A stretch of 47,361 nt of DNA from Flavobacteriales bacterium (lineage in GTDB: Bacteria; Bacteroidota; Bacteroidia; Flavobacteriales_F; PHOS-HE28), in assembly GCA_013360395.1 (NCBI GenBank), contig JABWBQ010000021.1, forward strand, positions 1 through 47,361, given 5' to 3'. Position 1 is the stretch's first letter; each line of letters starts with the position of its first letter. Made by a program: the position numbers and the translations under genes. Below the pieces are notes generated by a model, which saw only the letters and a list, made by a program, of their open reading frames with translations, searched no databases and was not told the origin of the DNA. Shown in pieces: positions 33,600 through 41,635 of the stretch.

Positions 33600-34693
33600 G
33601 CCTGCTCGGTGCGGTATTGGGGGCTGATGGCGCGGTGCATCTCCTCGTCCCACGGACGGCCCTCGGCGAGCAGCTGACGCAGCTTCACGAAGTCCACCTC
33701 GCGGCGGTCCTTGGGCCCTTCGTTGAAGGCCTTGAAGCCGGCCCGGGCCTCGGTCATCATGTTCAGGGCGAGCCATTCGCGGCTGCTTTCCTTATTGCGG
33801 TCCCAGTGCTCGAGCTTCTTCTTGCGGATCTCGCTGAGCGACTTGACGGTGCAGTTGGGGAAGGTGTGGAGCAGCTTGGCGATGAGCCGGTCCACGGCCT
33901 TGTCCAGCTCGCCCAGGTCCACGGTGCCCTGTTTCAGCAGCGCACGGCCCCGTGCGGCCTCGTCGCCGGTGCGCCACTGGCCGTACACGATGTTGCCCAT
34001 GTCGTCCAGGAAGCGGTCGGTGACCACCAGCGGGTTGGGGACGTAGCGCCCGTCGATCCTCAGGGCGGGCACGATCTCGGTGACCAGGCCGATGAACTTC
34101 GCGTAGTGCGCGCTCCAGTGCTCGCAGAACGTGAGGGACTGCGCGGCCTTGTCGTAGCCCACGTGCAGGTGCAGGAAGTCGGTGCTGCCGCCGATGGCCG
34201 CGCTGCCGTGCTTGGGCCCGGCCTGCCCGAAGCGGGCCAGGTCGCTGGCCACGGTGAAGTCGCACGCCATGCCGATCTCCTGCCCGCCGGCGATGCGCAT
34301 GCCGTTCACGCGGTTGATCACCGGCTTGTCGCACTTCAGGATGCCGCTCACCATGTCGTTGAACAGCCGCATGTATTGCGCGTACTCCTGCGGATTGCCG
34401 GCGTAGTACTCGGCGTACTCCCTGGTGTTGCCACCGGTGCAGAAGGCCTTGTCGCCCACGGCGGTGAACACCACGGCCACCACGCTGCGGTCGTTGCCGG
34501 CCTCGGCGAAGGCCATCGTCACCTCCTTGACGGCCTGCGTGGTGTAGCTGTTGAACTGGGCGGGGTTGTTCAGGATGATCCAGGCGTTGAAGAGGCCGGG
34601 CACCACGGAGCCGTCGTGGTCGCGGCAGGGGCGCTTCTCGAACAGGATCTCCCGGTACGCCGTGCGGGTGAGGTTGTGGTCCTTCAGTTCCAT
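33596..34693 (-). CDS. oah: 6-oxocyclohex-1-ene-1-carbonyl-CoA hydrolase (ring-opening)
   Basis: 365 residues, the long crotonase typical of Oah/BamA. It opens the ring of 6-oxocyclohexene-carbonyl-CoA to 3-hydroxypimelyl-CoA and is the standard marker of anaerobic aromatic degradation. Diagnostic blocks: GLFNAWIILNNPAQFNSYTTQAVKEV, AFCTGGNTREYAEYYAGNPQEYAQYMRLFNDMV, NRVNGMRIAGGQEIGMACDF, GQAGPKHGSAAIGGSTDFL, and LNMMTEARAGFKAFNEG near the end. Starts 15 bases after had and overlaps dch by 4. Confidence 0.95.
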   Translation of the reverse strand: MELKDHNLTRTAYREILFEKRPCRDHDGSVVPGLFNAWIILNNPAQFNSYTTQAVKEVTMAFAEAGNDRSVVAVVFTAVGDKAFCTGGNTREYAEYYAGNPQEYAQYMRLFNDMVSGILKCDKPVINRVNGMRIAGGQEIGMACDFTVASDLARFGQAGPKHGSAAIGGSTDFLHLHVGYDKAAQSLTFCEHWSAHYAKFIGLVTEIVPALRIDGRYVPNPLVVTDRFLDDMGNIVYGQWRTGDEAARGRALLKQGTVDLGELDKAVDRLIAKLLHTFPNCTVKSLSEIRKKKLEHWDRNKESSREWLALNMMTEARAGFKAFNEGPKDRREVDFVKLRQLLAEGRPWDEEMHRAISPQYRTEQA

Positions 34694-34708
34694 GGGGATG
34701 GGGTGCGT

Positions 34709-35770
34709 TCAATCCAGGCCGGGCACCAGCACCGACCGTTTGCTGTACTTGTGCTGGATGGCTCCTTGGAACACCTCGTTGATGCGCGAGAGGGGGAAGG
34801 TCTCCACGAAGTCGCCGATGCGGAGCCGCCCGTCGGCGATCAGGTCGAGCACCTCGGGGTAGAGCTCGGCGCGGCAGCCCCAGGTGCCGATGAGCTTGGC
34901 GTCGAAGGCCATCAGGTTGCTCAGGCGCACTTCCACACGGTCCATGGTGAAGCCCACGATGCTCAGGGTGCTGGTGTAGGTGATGAGGTTAAAGGCCAGG
35001 TCCTGGCCGGCCCGCGTGCCGCTGATCTCGAAGATCTTCCAGCCCAGCTTGGGGGCGCCTATCTCGCCGGCGAGCACCTTCACGCGCTCCTTCACGGCCT
35101 TCTGGTCCATGCCGGAGGTGTTGAGGGTGGCCTCCACGCCCTGCGCCCGGGCGATGGCCAGCTTCGCATCGCTGATGTCGAGGGCGATGACCTTGGCGCC
35201 GAGGATGCGGGCGATGAGCGCGCCGTAGATGCCCACGCCGCCCACGCCGATCACGATGGCCAGGTCGCCGGGCACGAGCTCGGAGCGCTTCACCACCTGG
35301 TAGGGCGTGCTGATGGCGTCGGCGATCACGGCCAGCTGCTCCAGCGGATAGCGCGCCAGCACGGCGTCGGGCACCGCGCAGAGGAAGCGGTCGGGCACCA
35401 CGATGTGGGTGGCGAAGCCGCCGTGCATGTCGTTGCCGGGCATCACCTGGCGGCGGCAGATGTTGCTGCGCCCCTGGAGGCAAAGGGCGCACTCGCCGCA
35501 CGGCAGCACGGCGGGCACGATCACGGGCCTGCCCACCCACCGCGCATCGCCGGCCACCACCGTGCCGCTGATCTCGTGGCCCAGCGTGAGGGGCAGCGGG
35601 TGCTTGGTCTGTACGCCGTGGTGCCAGAAGCTCAGGTCGGTGTGGCACACGCCGCAGCCGGCCACCCGCACCAGGGCCTCGCCAGGACCGGGGACCGGCA
35701 GCGGTTGTTCATGCCGCACGAAGGCCTGGTCGGTGGCCACCATCCGCCATTGGTGCATCATCTCGCTCAT
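34709..35770 (-). CDS. had: 6-hydroxycyclohex-1-ene-1-carbonyl-CoA dehydrogenase
   Basis: 353 residues, zinc-type medium-chain alcohol dehydrogenase. Catalytic zinc site GCGVCHTD ... LGHEISG; structural zinc cysteines in PCGECALCLQGRSNIC; NAD-binding VIGVGGVGIYGALIARILGA. Compared with generic alcohol dehydrogenases it matches the Had subfamily (VMPGNDMHGGFATHIVVPDRFLC). It oxidises the hydroxyl made by Dch, giving the substrate of Oah. It has its own CRP/FNR-like promoter 24-67 bases upstream, so had-oah-dch can be transcribed apart from the upstream bcr genes. Confidence 0.9.
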   Translation of the reverse strand: MSEMMHQWRMVATDQAFVRHEQPLPVPGPGEALVRVAGCGVCHTDLSFWHHGVQTKHPLPLTLGHEISGTVVAGDARWVGRPVIVPAVLPCGECALCLQGRSNICRRQVMPGNDMHGGFATHIVVPDRFLCAVPDAVLARYPLEQLAVIADAISTPYQVVKRSELVPGDLAIVIGVGGVGIYGALIARILGAKVIALDISDAKLAIARAQGVEATLNTSGMDQKAVKERVKVLAGEIGAPKLGWKIFEISGTRAGQDLAFNLITYTSTLSIVGFTMDRVEVRLSNLMAFDAKLIGTWGCRAELYPEVLDLIADGRLRIGDFVETFPLSRINEVFQGAIQHKYSKRSVLVPGLD

Positions 35771-35793
35771 GGTGCTGTCGCTGGTCGTGCTTG

Positions 35794-35837
35794 CGATGTT
35801 ACCACGGTCCCTTGCGCGGGATCATGATATGCGTCAT
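35794..35837 (-). promoter_or_regulatory. CRP/FNR-like site and -7 box inside the cluster, before had
   Basis: ATGAT-ATGC-GTCAT at 35824-35837 overlaps the stop of the fusion gene. Leftward, 22 bases separate it from TAACATCG (35801 to 35794), 23 bases before the had start. Geometry matches the bcrC and mobA promoters. Confidence 0.6.
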
Positions 35838-37705
35838 GGAACAGCCTTCGGCGGGGCCGCGGCCGTGTCCGTCCGGGCGGCGGCACGCCGATGGTGGTCG
35901 CGGGCGATGAGGGCCGCGCCGAACGACACCACGTACTGGGGCGCCTCCAGCACATGCAGTTCCACGCCGAGCTTCCCCTGGAGCAGTTCGCGCAGGTACG
36001 GATGGTGCGCCACCACCCCGCCGATCATCACGGTGGGGACACCCGGCGCAAGGCGCAACTTGGCCACCTTGCCGGCGATGCTCAGGTAGATGCCGCGCGC
36101 GATGTCCTCGGGCCGCATGCCGTCGAAGATCCAGTTCATGATCTCGGTCTTGGCGAACACGGTGCAGAAGCTGTTCAGCTCCTTGTCGTGGGTGCTCAGC
36201 GCCGCCATCCGGCTCATCTCGCCGATGTCGATGCGGGCGCGCTCGGCGATCTCGCTCAGGAAGGCGCCCGTGCCGGCGGCGCACTTGTCGTTCATGTGGA
36301 AGTTCTCCACCTCGCCCCGGGCATCGCAGCGGATCACCTTGATGTCCTCCCCGCCGATGTCGATGATGTTGAGCTCGCCCTGCACGTGGTGCTGCACACC
36401 CGCGGCGGCGCAGTTGATCTCGGTCTTCACCAGGTCGGTGGCACCGAAATGCTTGCGGCCGTAACCGGTGGCGCAGCTGTGCACGATGCGGAAGTGGGTG
36501 CTCACGGCCTTCATCACGTTGCTCACCGCCTGGCGGTCGGCGCCCAGGGTGGGCAGGCCGTAGCGGAAGAGCACGCGCCCTTCGCCATCGGTCACGGTGA
36601 ACTTGGTGAAGGCCGAGCCGAGGTCCACGCCGAGGTAGCACGGGGTCTCGCGGTACATGGCCGGGCTGGCGCCCTTCTCGGTGAAGCCCTTGTCGAGGAT
36701 CCTGCGGAACACGTCGCCCACGGGCCCGGGCACGCGGGAAATGATGTTCTTGTTGGTCATGGCCTTCACCATGTTGGTGAAGGTGAGGTTGAGCGAGGTG
36801 CGGACGTAGTGCTTGCGGCCGTATTCGACGATCTTGCCGTTGAAGTGGTCGATCTCGGTGGGCCGGCCCTGGATCAGGTCCACGGCGAGGCTGGGGAAGT
36901 GGTCGCCGCCGCGGCGCAGGTAGCGCATGCAGCGGCGCGTGAAGTCGTCCGGGAAGCGGATCTTCTCGTGCTCGGCCACGGCCACGGCCTCGCTGATGAC
37001 CTGTTCGATGAGCTCGCGCGAATCGGGATCGTCCATGGCCTCGGCCATGGTGAGGCGGCCCACACCGCACAGGGCGCTGAGCGAGGCGTTGAGGATGGTC
37101 TTCTCCCAGCTGCGCCGCAGCAGCTCGAAGCCGTCCACCGCCTCGGTGCGCAGGCCCGCACGGGTGAGCAGTTCGGCCAGTTCGCGCGCGCGCCCGGACT
37201 GGCTGTCGTCGATGCTGCCCAGGTAGTTGGGCGGCTGGTTGAAGTTCACCCGCAGGCTGTTGGGGCCGGTGATGCTGCCGGCGAAGTTCACCACCATGCG
37301 CAGGGTACGGTCGGCGCCGAAGGCCGCGGCCAGCATCTGCTCGGTGTCGATGCCGTTCTGCGCCGAGACCACCAGCAGGCCGGGGCTGTTGAGCACCTGC
37401 GCTTCCCCGGCGGCCTCGACGGTCTGGTAGGTCTTGGTGGCGAAGAACAGCACCTCGGGCGCGAGGTCCCGCAACCCGGCGATGTCGTCGACGACGGTGA
37501 TGCCCCGGGCATGTCCCTCAAGGGCGTGCTCCAGCACCAGGCCGTCCTCGGCGATGCGCCTTGCCCTCGTGCCGTTGCGCACCACCACGGCCACCTCGGC
37601 GCCCGCCTCGCGCAACTTGGTGGCCAGCACCATGCCCACCGGCCCCAGGCCGATGATGCCGATGCGCGGTCCGCTCCCCCGGTCGTTGTCCGTCGTGTGT
37701 TCCAT
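35834..37705 (-). CDS. Ketopantoate reductase-BcrA/D-type ATPase fusion
   Basis: 623 residues from the ATG at 37705 (a GTG lies one codon before). Residues ~12-320 form a PanE/ApbA 2-dehydropantoate reductase-type domain: Rossmann GIIGLGPVGMVLATKL, TKTYQT, the catalytic-lysine helix RRSWEKTILNASLSALCG, and GRPTEIDHFNGKIVEYGR with its conserved Glu. Residues ~355-605 form an ASKHA ATPase of the benzoyl-CoA reductase/hydroxyacyl-CoA dehydratase activator family: YLGVDLGSAFTK, CATGYGRKHFGA, IDIGGEDIKVI, and cluster cysteines in NDKCAAGTGAFL and FCTVFAKTE. Both halves look catalytically complete. I know of no described protein with this arrangement. It lies between an extra HgdB-type subunit and had, so it may drive that subunit and couple it to NAD(P)H. 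Confidence 0.85.
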   Translation of the reverse strand: MEHTTDNDRGSGPRIGIIGLGPVGMVLATKLREAGAEVAVVVRNGTRARRIAEDGLVLEHALEGHARGITVVDDIAGLRDLAPEVLFFATKTYQTVEAAGEAQVLNSPGLLVVSAQNGIDTEQMLAAAFGADRTLRMVVNFAGSITGPNSLRVNFNQPPNYLGSIDDSQSGRARELAELLTRAGLRTEAVDGFELLRRSWEKTILNASLSALCGVGRLTMAEAMDDPDSRELIEQVISEAVAVAEHEKIRFPDDFTRRCMRYLRRGGDHFPSLAVDLIQGRPTEIDHFNGKIVEYGRKHYVRTSLNLTFTNMVKAMTNKNIISRVPGPVGDVFRRILDKGFTEKGASPAMYRETPCYLGVDLGSAFTKFTVTDGEGRVLFRYGLPTLGADRQAVSNVMKAVSTHFRIVHSCATGYGRKHFGATDLVKTEINCAAAGVQHHVQGELNIIDIGGEDIKVIRCDARGEVENFHMNDKCAAGTGAFLSEIAERARIDIGEMSRMAALSTHDKELNSFCTVFAKTEIMNWIFDGMRPEDIARGIYLSIAGKVAKLRLAPGVPTVMIGGVVAHHPYLRELLQGKLGVELHVLEAPQYVVSFGAALIARDHHRRAAARTDTAAAPPKAVP

Positions 37706-37798
37706 CACCTTCGCTAGTCCTTCGGCCCGTCCGCCGGGCCTTGCGTTCCTGCCGTGTTCCCGCCGTCGCTCCCCTTGCCGCCCGCACCGTGCCCCCGC

Positions 37799-39028
37799 CT
37801 ACCGCACGCTCTCCCTTTCCGCCAGCTGTTCCAGGAAGGTCTCGATGCGCGTGGTGCTCTGCCCGTCGCTGAAGAAGCGCATGTCGCACAGGTCGCCTTC
37901 CACCACCAGGGCCGGCACACCCGAGAGCGCCCTGAGGCGTTGGGGCATGCCGAACTTGGCGTTGCTGTTGTTGAAGCAGGTCTTGGAGTCGTGGTACACG
38001 ATGCCGTCGATGCGGTAGTCCTCGAACCAGCGGGTGAGCATGGCCATCTTGGCCTTCTCGCTGCGGTTGATGAAGATCTCGGTGTAGGCGCGGGCGGTGC
38101 TCTCCCAGGGCTCGTGCTCATCGAAGCGGTCGAAGACCCAGCTGCTGCAATAGGTGCTGGCGACCACGGCCGCATCGTTGGAGGCGAAGAGGTCGCTGAG
38201 CATGCGCAGCCGGCCCCAGATGGGCATGCCCTCCCAGAAGATGCGGCTGCGCACACGGGGGATGAAGCCCCGGCCGGCCTGCACATTGGCCTGCAGCTCC
38301 TCCAGCAGCAGCGCGTAGTAGTCGCGGGCCTCCTGCGTGCCGCGCAGCACCACGATCGGCCCCATGTGGATGGTGCCGTCGAAGAAGCTCAGCGGCGGCG
38401 TGTCGGCGGCACTGGTGCGAAGCACTTGCTGCCACAGGAGCGTGGCCTCCCGGCTCAGGCGCACCGTTTCGCGGAAGCGCTCCTCGTCGAAGCGCCTCCC
38501 GCTCACCTGCTCGCACACCGGGACCATGCGCTTGAACTGCTTCACCACCAGTTGCACCTCGTCGTCGCTCACCTCGTCCAGGTGGCGCGGCGGGTGGATG
38601 CCCACGATGGGGCACTTGAAGGCGTCGGCGAAGAAGGTGAACCAGTCCTCCACCTCGCGGCACTGGTTGGTGTTGTAGGCGATCAGGTCGGGCTTGGGGA
38701 TGCCTTCGAGGCCGTAGTGCTTGCGCAGGGGCGTCTCGTTGCGGAGGTAGGCCCCGATGTCGCTGGTGGTGTAGGAGCACACATGGCCGCTGTAGCCGCA
38801 CTTCACCGCCTCGGGGATGTGGTCCATGGCGGTGCGGGTGGCGCCGAGCAGGGCGCCGTGGTTCTCCGGGAAGTACACCTCGAAGCCGAAGGAGCGCAGC
38901 AGCTCGGCCGGCCCCACGCTGGTGCACCAGGCCACCTTGCCCGCGCCGGATCCCAGCCGTTGGAAGTAGGCGCCCATGAGCTCCTTGAGCCGGTCGGTGC
39001 TGCGGATGGTGTAGGCCGGTGCGCTCAT
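37799..39028 (-). CDS. Additional 2-hydroxyacyl-CoA dehydratase/benzoyl-CoA reductase-type subunit
   Basis: 409 residues of the HgdB/BcrB/BcrC superfamily, a third such protein beside BcrB and BcrC. Features: KVAWCTSVGPAELLRSFGFEVYFPENHGAL (front Rossmann-like domain, Cys35), CGYSGHVCSYTTSDIG (Cys77, Cys84), a Cys in NTNQCREV, TYCSSW, YHDSKTCFNN (Cys351) and VEGDLCDMRFFSDGQSTTRIETFLEQL (Cys381). The three cluster cysteines of the family appear to be present. It overlaps the ligase gene by 4 bases and is followed by the ATPase fusion. It could be a subunit of a second ATP-driven reductase or dehydratase, or a double-cubane-type protein. Not assignable to bcrB or bcrC. Confidence 0.8.
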   Translation of the reverse strand: MSAPAYTIRSTDRLKELMGAYFQRLGSGAGKVAWCTSVGPAELLRSFGFEVYFPENHGALLGATRTAMDHIPEAVKCGYSGHVCSYTTSDIGAYLRNETPLRKHYGLEGIPKPDLIAYNTNQCREVEDWFTFFADAFKCPIVGIHPPRHLDEVSDDEVQLVVKQFKRMVPVCEQVSGRRFDEERFRETVRLSREATLLWQQVLRTSAADTPPLSFFDGTIHMGPIVVLRGTQEARDYYALLLEELQANVQAGRGFIPRVRSRIFWEGMPIWGRLRMLSDLFASNDAAVVASTYCSSWVFDRFDEHEPWESTARAYTEIFINRSEKAKMAMLTRWFEDYRIDGIVYHDSKTCFNNSNAKFGMPQRLRALSGVPALVVEGDLCDMRFFSDGQSTTRIETFLEQLAERESVR

Positions 39029-40764
39029 GGGGTGGTGGTGCTCGCGGCCGCGTCGTCCAGGCGGATCACGTACGCGTCCTCCGGCGGCATGCCGGTCTCG
39101 TCGTACAGGTGGTCGAGGTGTTCGCGGTAGGTCTCCAGCACCTTCACCGGCGCCACCTTCATGGAGGGGGTCAGGGTGCTCTTCTCCAGGCTGAGCTCGT
39201 CATCGATGATCACGGCCTTGCGCACTTTGCTGAACTTCTGGCCGATGCTGCAATTGGCGTTCTTCAGGCATCCGCGCAGGCATTGCTGCAGCTCCTCGAG
39301 GGTGCGCGGGCACAGGCAGCCGTCGAGGGGCGTCACGCTGTAGTCCGGGTTGCCCAGCTGGCGCCGGTCGGGGAAGAGCAGGGCCACGGGATAGTCCTGC
39401 CCGTTGCCGCTCACCACGGCGAAGGAGACGTAGTGGCAGCTGCCCTCGATGGCGCGCTCCAGGTCGGTGGGGATCACCTTCTCGCCGTTGCTGAGCTTGA
39501 AGATCCGGTCCTTGCGGGTGACGATGCGCAGGCCGGTGGGCCCCATTTCGCCCACGTCGCCGGTGCGGAACCAGCCGTCGTCGGTGAAGATGCCCGCATT
39601 GGCCTCGTCGTTCCGGTAATAGCCGCGCATCACGTTGGGCCCCCGCACCAGCACCTCGCCGTCGGCGTCGATGCGCACCTGCACACCGGGTATGGGCTGG
39701 CCCACCACGCCGGTGGCACGCTTCACGCCGGGGTCGGTGAGCGTGCAGCAGGGCGCGGTCTCGGTGAGGCCCCAGCCCTCGATCACGGGGATGCCGCGCT
39801 GCTCGAACGCGTCGCTGAGGCGCTGCGGCAGGGCGGCCGCGGCCGTGAAGATGAACTTCAACCCGCCGTGGAAGAAGAGCGCCCCCGCCTCGGGGCTCTC
39901 GTGGCTGAGGTCGTGGAGCGCCTGGTACACCTTGGGCACGCTGAAGAAGACCGTGGGCTTCACCGTCCGCCAGTTGGCCATGATCTCCGCCGCATCGCGC
40001 CCGAAGGACGACTCCAGGTACATGCACGCGCCGCGGTACAGCACGTTGAACAGCTCGAAGATGCCGCCGAAGCTGTGGTGCCATGGCAGGTAGGACAGGA
40101 AGCGGTCGTGCTCATCGAGCTTCCACCAACCGGTGGTGCTGAGGGCATCCTGCTGGGAGAGGATGTTGCGATGGCTGAGCTGCACGCACTTGGGCACGCC
40201 CATGGTGCCCGAGGTGTACATGTTCAGGCAGAGCGCGTCGGGGTCCACCGCGATGTCCATGGCCGCGCCGCCGTCCCCGGGGTGTGCGAGCAGCGCGCTG
40301 AAGGGGATGGTGCCCGCCGGCATGCCGGGGCCCACGGGGTCCAGCGAGATCACGGTGCGCAGCCCGAGGTCCGGACCGATCTTCTCCAGCTGCGCGGCCC
40401 CTGCGGCGGTGAGGTGGCGGGCGTCGCTGTGGCGCACCAGCAGCTCGGCGGTCTCGCGCTTGAAGTGGGCGAAGATGGGCACCGCGATGCCGCCGGTGGC
40501 CATCACGGCCAGCTCCATGCGCAGCATGTCCAGCCGGTTGGGCGAGAACAGCACCATCTTCTCGCCGGGGCCGAAGCCGCGGGCACGCAGGGCCGCGGCC
40601 ACCCGGGCCACGTCGCTGCCCAGCCTTCCCCAGGTGATGCTGCGCCAGGTGCCGTCGGCATCCTTCTCGGCGAACACGGGCCGGTCAGCGAAGCGCGCAG
40701 CGTTGGTGCGCACCAGTTCGGCCACGTTGCGGAAGCGGAGGGGGGGCGCGGGAGCTGGGTTCAT
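39025..40764 (-). CDS. AMP-forming acyl-CoA ligase
   Basis: 579 residues. The start at 40764 was chosen because the family region begins there (LRFRNVAELVRTNAARFADRPVFAEKD). Motifs: TSGTMGVPKCVQLSHRN (P-loop, with an unusual Met and Cys), GWGLTETAP, the FRTGDVGEM aspartate, DRIFKLSNGEKVIP hinge, and the C-terminal catalytic lysine in STLTPSMKVAP. The overall look is closer to long-chain-type acyl-CoA synthetases than to the ~520-residue benzoate-CoA ligases. Its place between bcrD and the extra HgdB-type gene suggests it activates benzoate or another aryl or cyclic acid to the CoA thioester. Substrate is unproven. Starts 13 bases after bcrD. Confidence 0.85.
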   Translation of the reverse strand: MNPAPAPPLRFRNVAELVRTNAARFADRPVFAEKDADGTWRSITWGRLGSDVARVAAALRARGFGPGEKMVLFSPNRLDMLRMELAVMATGGIAVPIFAHFKRETAELLVRHSDARHLTAAGAAQLEKIGPDLGLRTVISLDPVGPGMPAGTIPFSALLAHPGDGGAAMDIAVDPDALCLNMYTSGTMGVPKCVQLSHRNILSQQDALSTTGWWKLDEHDRFLSYLPWHHSFGGIFELFNVLYRGACMYLESSFGRDAAEIMANWRTVKPTVFFSVPKVYQALHDLSHESPEAGALFFHGGLKFIFTAAAALPQRLSDAFEQRGIPVIEGWGLTETAPCCTLTDPGVKRATGVVGQPIPGVQVRIDADGEVLVRGPNVMRGYYRNDEANAGIFTDDGWFRTGDVGEMGPTGLRIVTRKDRIFKLSNGEKVIPTDLERAIEGSCHYVSFAVVSGNGQDYPVALLFPDRRQLGNPDYSVTPLDGCLCPRTLEELQQCLRGCLKNANCSIGQKFSKVRKAVIIDDELSLEKSTLTPSMKVAPVKVLETYREHLDHLYDETGMPPEDAYVIRLDDAAASTTTP

Positions 40765-40777
40765 GGCACGGTGCGTT

Positions 40778-41635
40778 TCAGGCGGCCACGACGGCGGCCC
40801 GGTCCTTGATGCGGTGATGCCGGTACCCGCCCCAGAGCGCGGCGCCGATGGCCCCGCTGTAGATGGCATCGGGATGGGTCACCATCCGCAGCGGCTTCCT
40901 GCCTTCCCTGCTCAGCTCCTCCATGGCGTCCACCATGCCGATGTTCATGGCGATGCCGCCCATCAGGGCCACCGGCTCCTGGGCCTTCAGCGAGCTCAGC
41001 AGACGGATGGAACGGTTGGCGATGGACAGGTGGATGCCCTTGATGATGTTGGGGGTGGACACCCCGCGCGACACGCTGTTGATCACGTCGGTCTCGGCGA
41101 GCACGGCGCAGATGCCCGAGGGCAGCTCGGGCTTGTCGCTCTTGAGGCTGATGGGCCCCACCTCGTCGATGGAGAGGCCCAGGTAGCGCGAGATGTTCTC
41201 GATGAACTGGCCCGAGCCGCTGGCGCACTGCCCGGTCATCTTGTAGTCCAGCACCCGGCCGCGCTCGTCGATGCTGATGGCCCGCACGTACAGTGCCCCC
41301 ATGTCCACCACGGTGCGCGCACCGGGGCAGAGGAAGAGGCCGCCCCGGGCGTGGGTGGTCATGCTGTAGAAGTGGCCGGTCTTGCGTTCCACCAGCTCCC
41401 CTTCGCCCGTGCTGGCCAGGTAGGCGATGTCGCGCTCGTAGTCCAGCGCGTTGCGTTCCAGGACCATGGCGACGGCGTCCACCACCACGTCCTTGGGGTT
41501 GCGCTTGCGGATCTTCTCCACCTGCCGGTCGAACAGCCGGTGGTCGCCCGTGGCCTGGTCGTACCGCATCAGCACGGTCTTCACGTAGCTGCCGCCCACG
41601 TCCACGCCCATGGTGAGGATGCCTTTGTCGTTCAT
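40778..41635 (-). CDS. bcrD: Benzoyl-CoA reductase ATPase subunit BcrD (BadG-like)
   Basis: 285 residues, the normal length for BcrD/BadG. ASKHA ATPase that with BcrA hydrolyses ATP to push electrons into BcrBC. Motifs: TMGVDVGGSYVKTVLMRYD, VVDMGALYVRAISID, cluster cysteines in TGQCASGSGQFI and GICAVLAETDVINSV, and VALMGGIAMNIGMV. It overlaps the stop of the saccharopine dehydrogenase-like gene by 4 bases (start 41635). Upstream in-frame codons belong to that gene's shadow and were rejected. Confidence 0.92.
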   Translation of the reverse strand: MNDKGILTMGVDVGGSYVKTVLMRYDQATGDHRLFDRQVEKIRKRNPKDVVVDAVAMVLERNALDYERDIAYLASTGEGELVERKTGHFYSMTTHARGGLFLCPGARTVVDMGALYVRAISIDERGRVLDYKMTGQCASGSGQFIENISRYLGLSIDEVGPISLKSDKPELPSGICAVLAETDVINSVSRGVSTPNIIKGIHLSIANRSIRLLSSLKAQEPVALMGGIAMNIGMVDAMEELSREGRKPLRMVTHPDAIYSGAIGAALWGGYRHHRIKDRAAVVAA

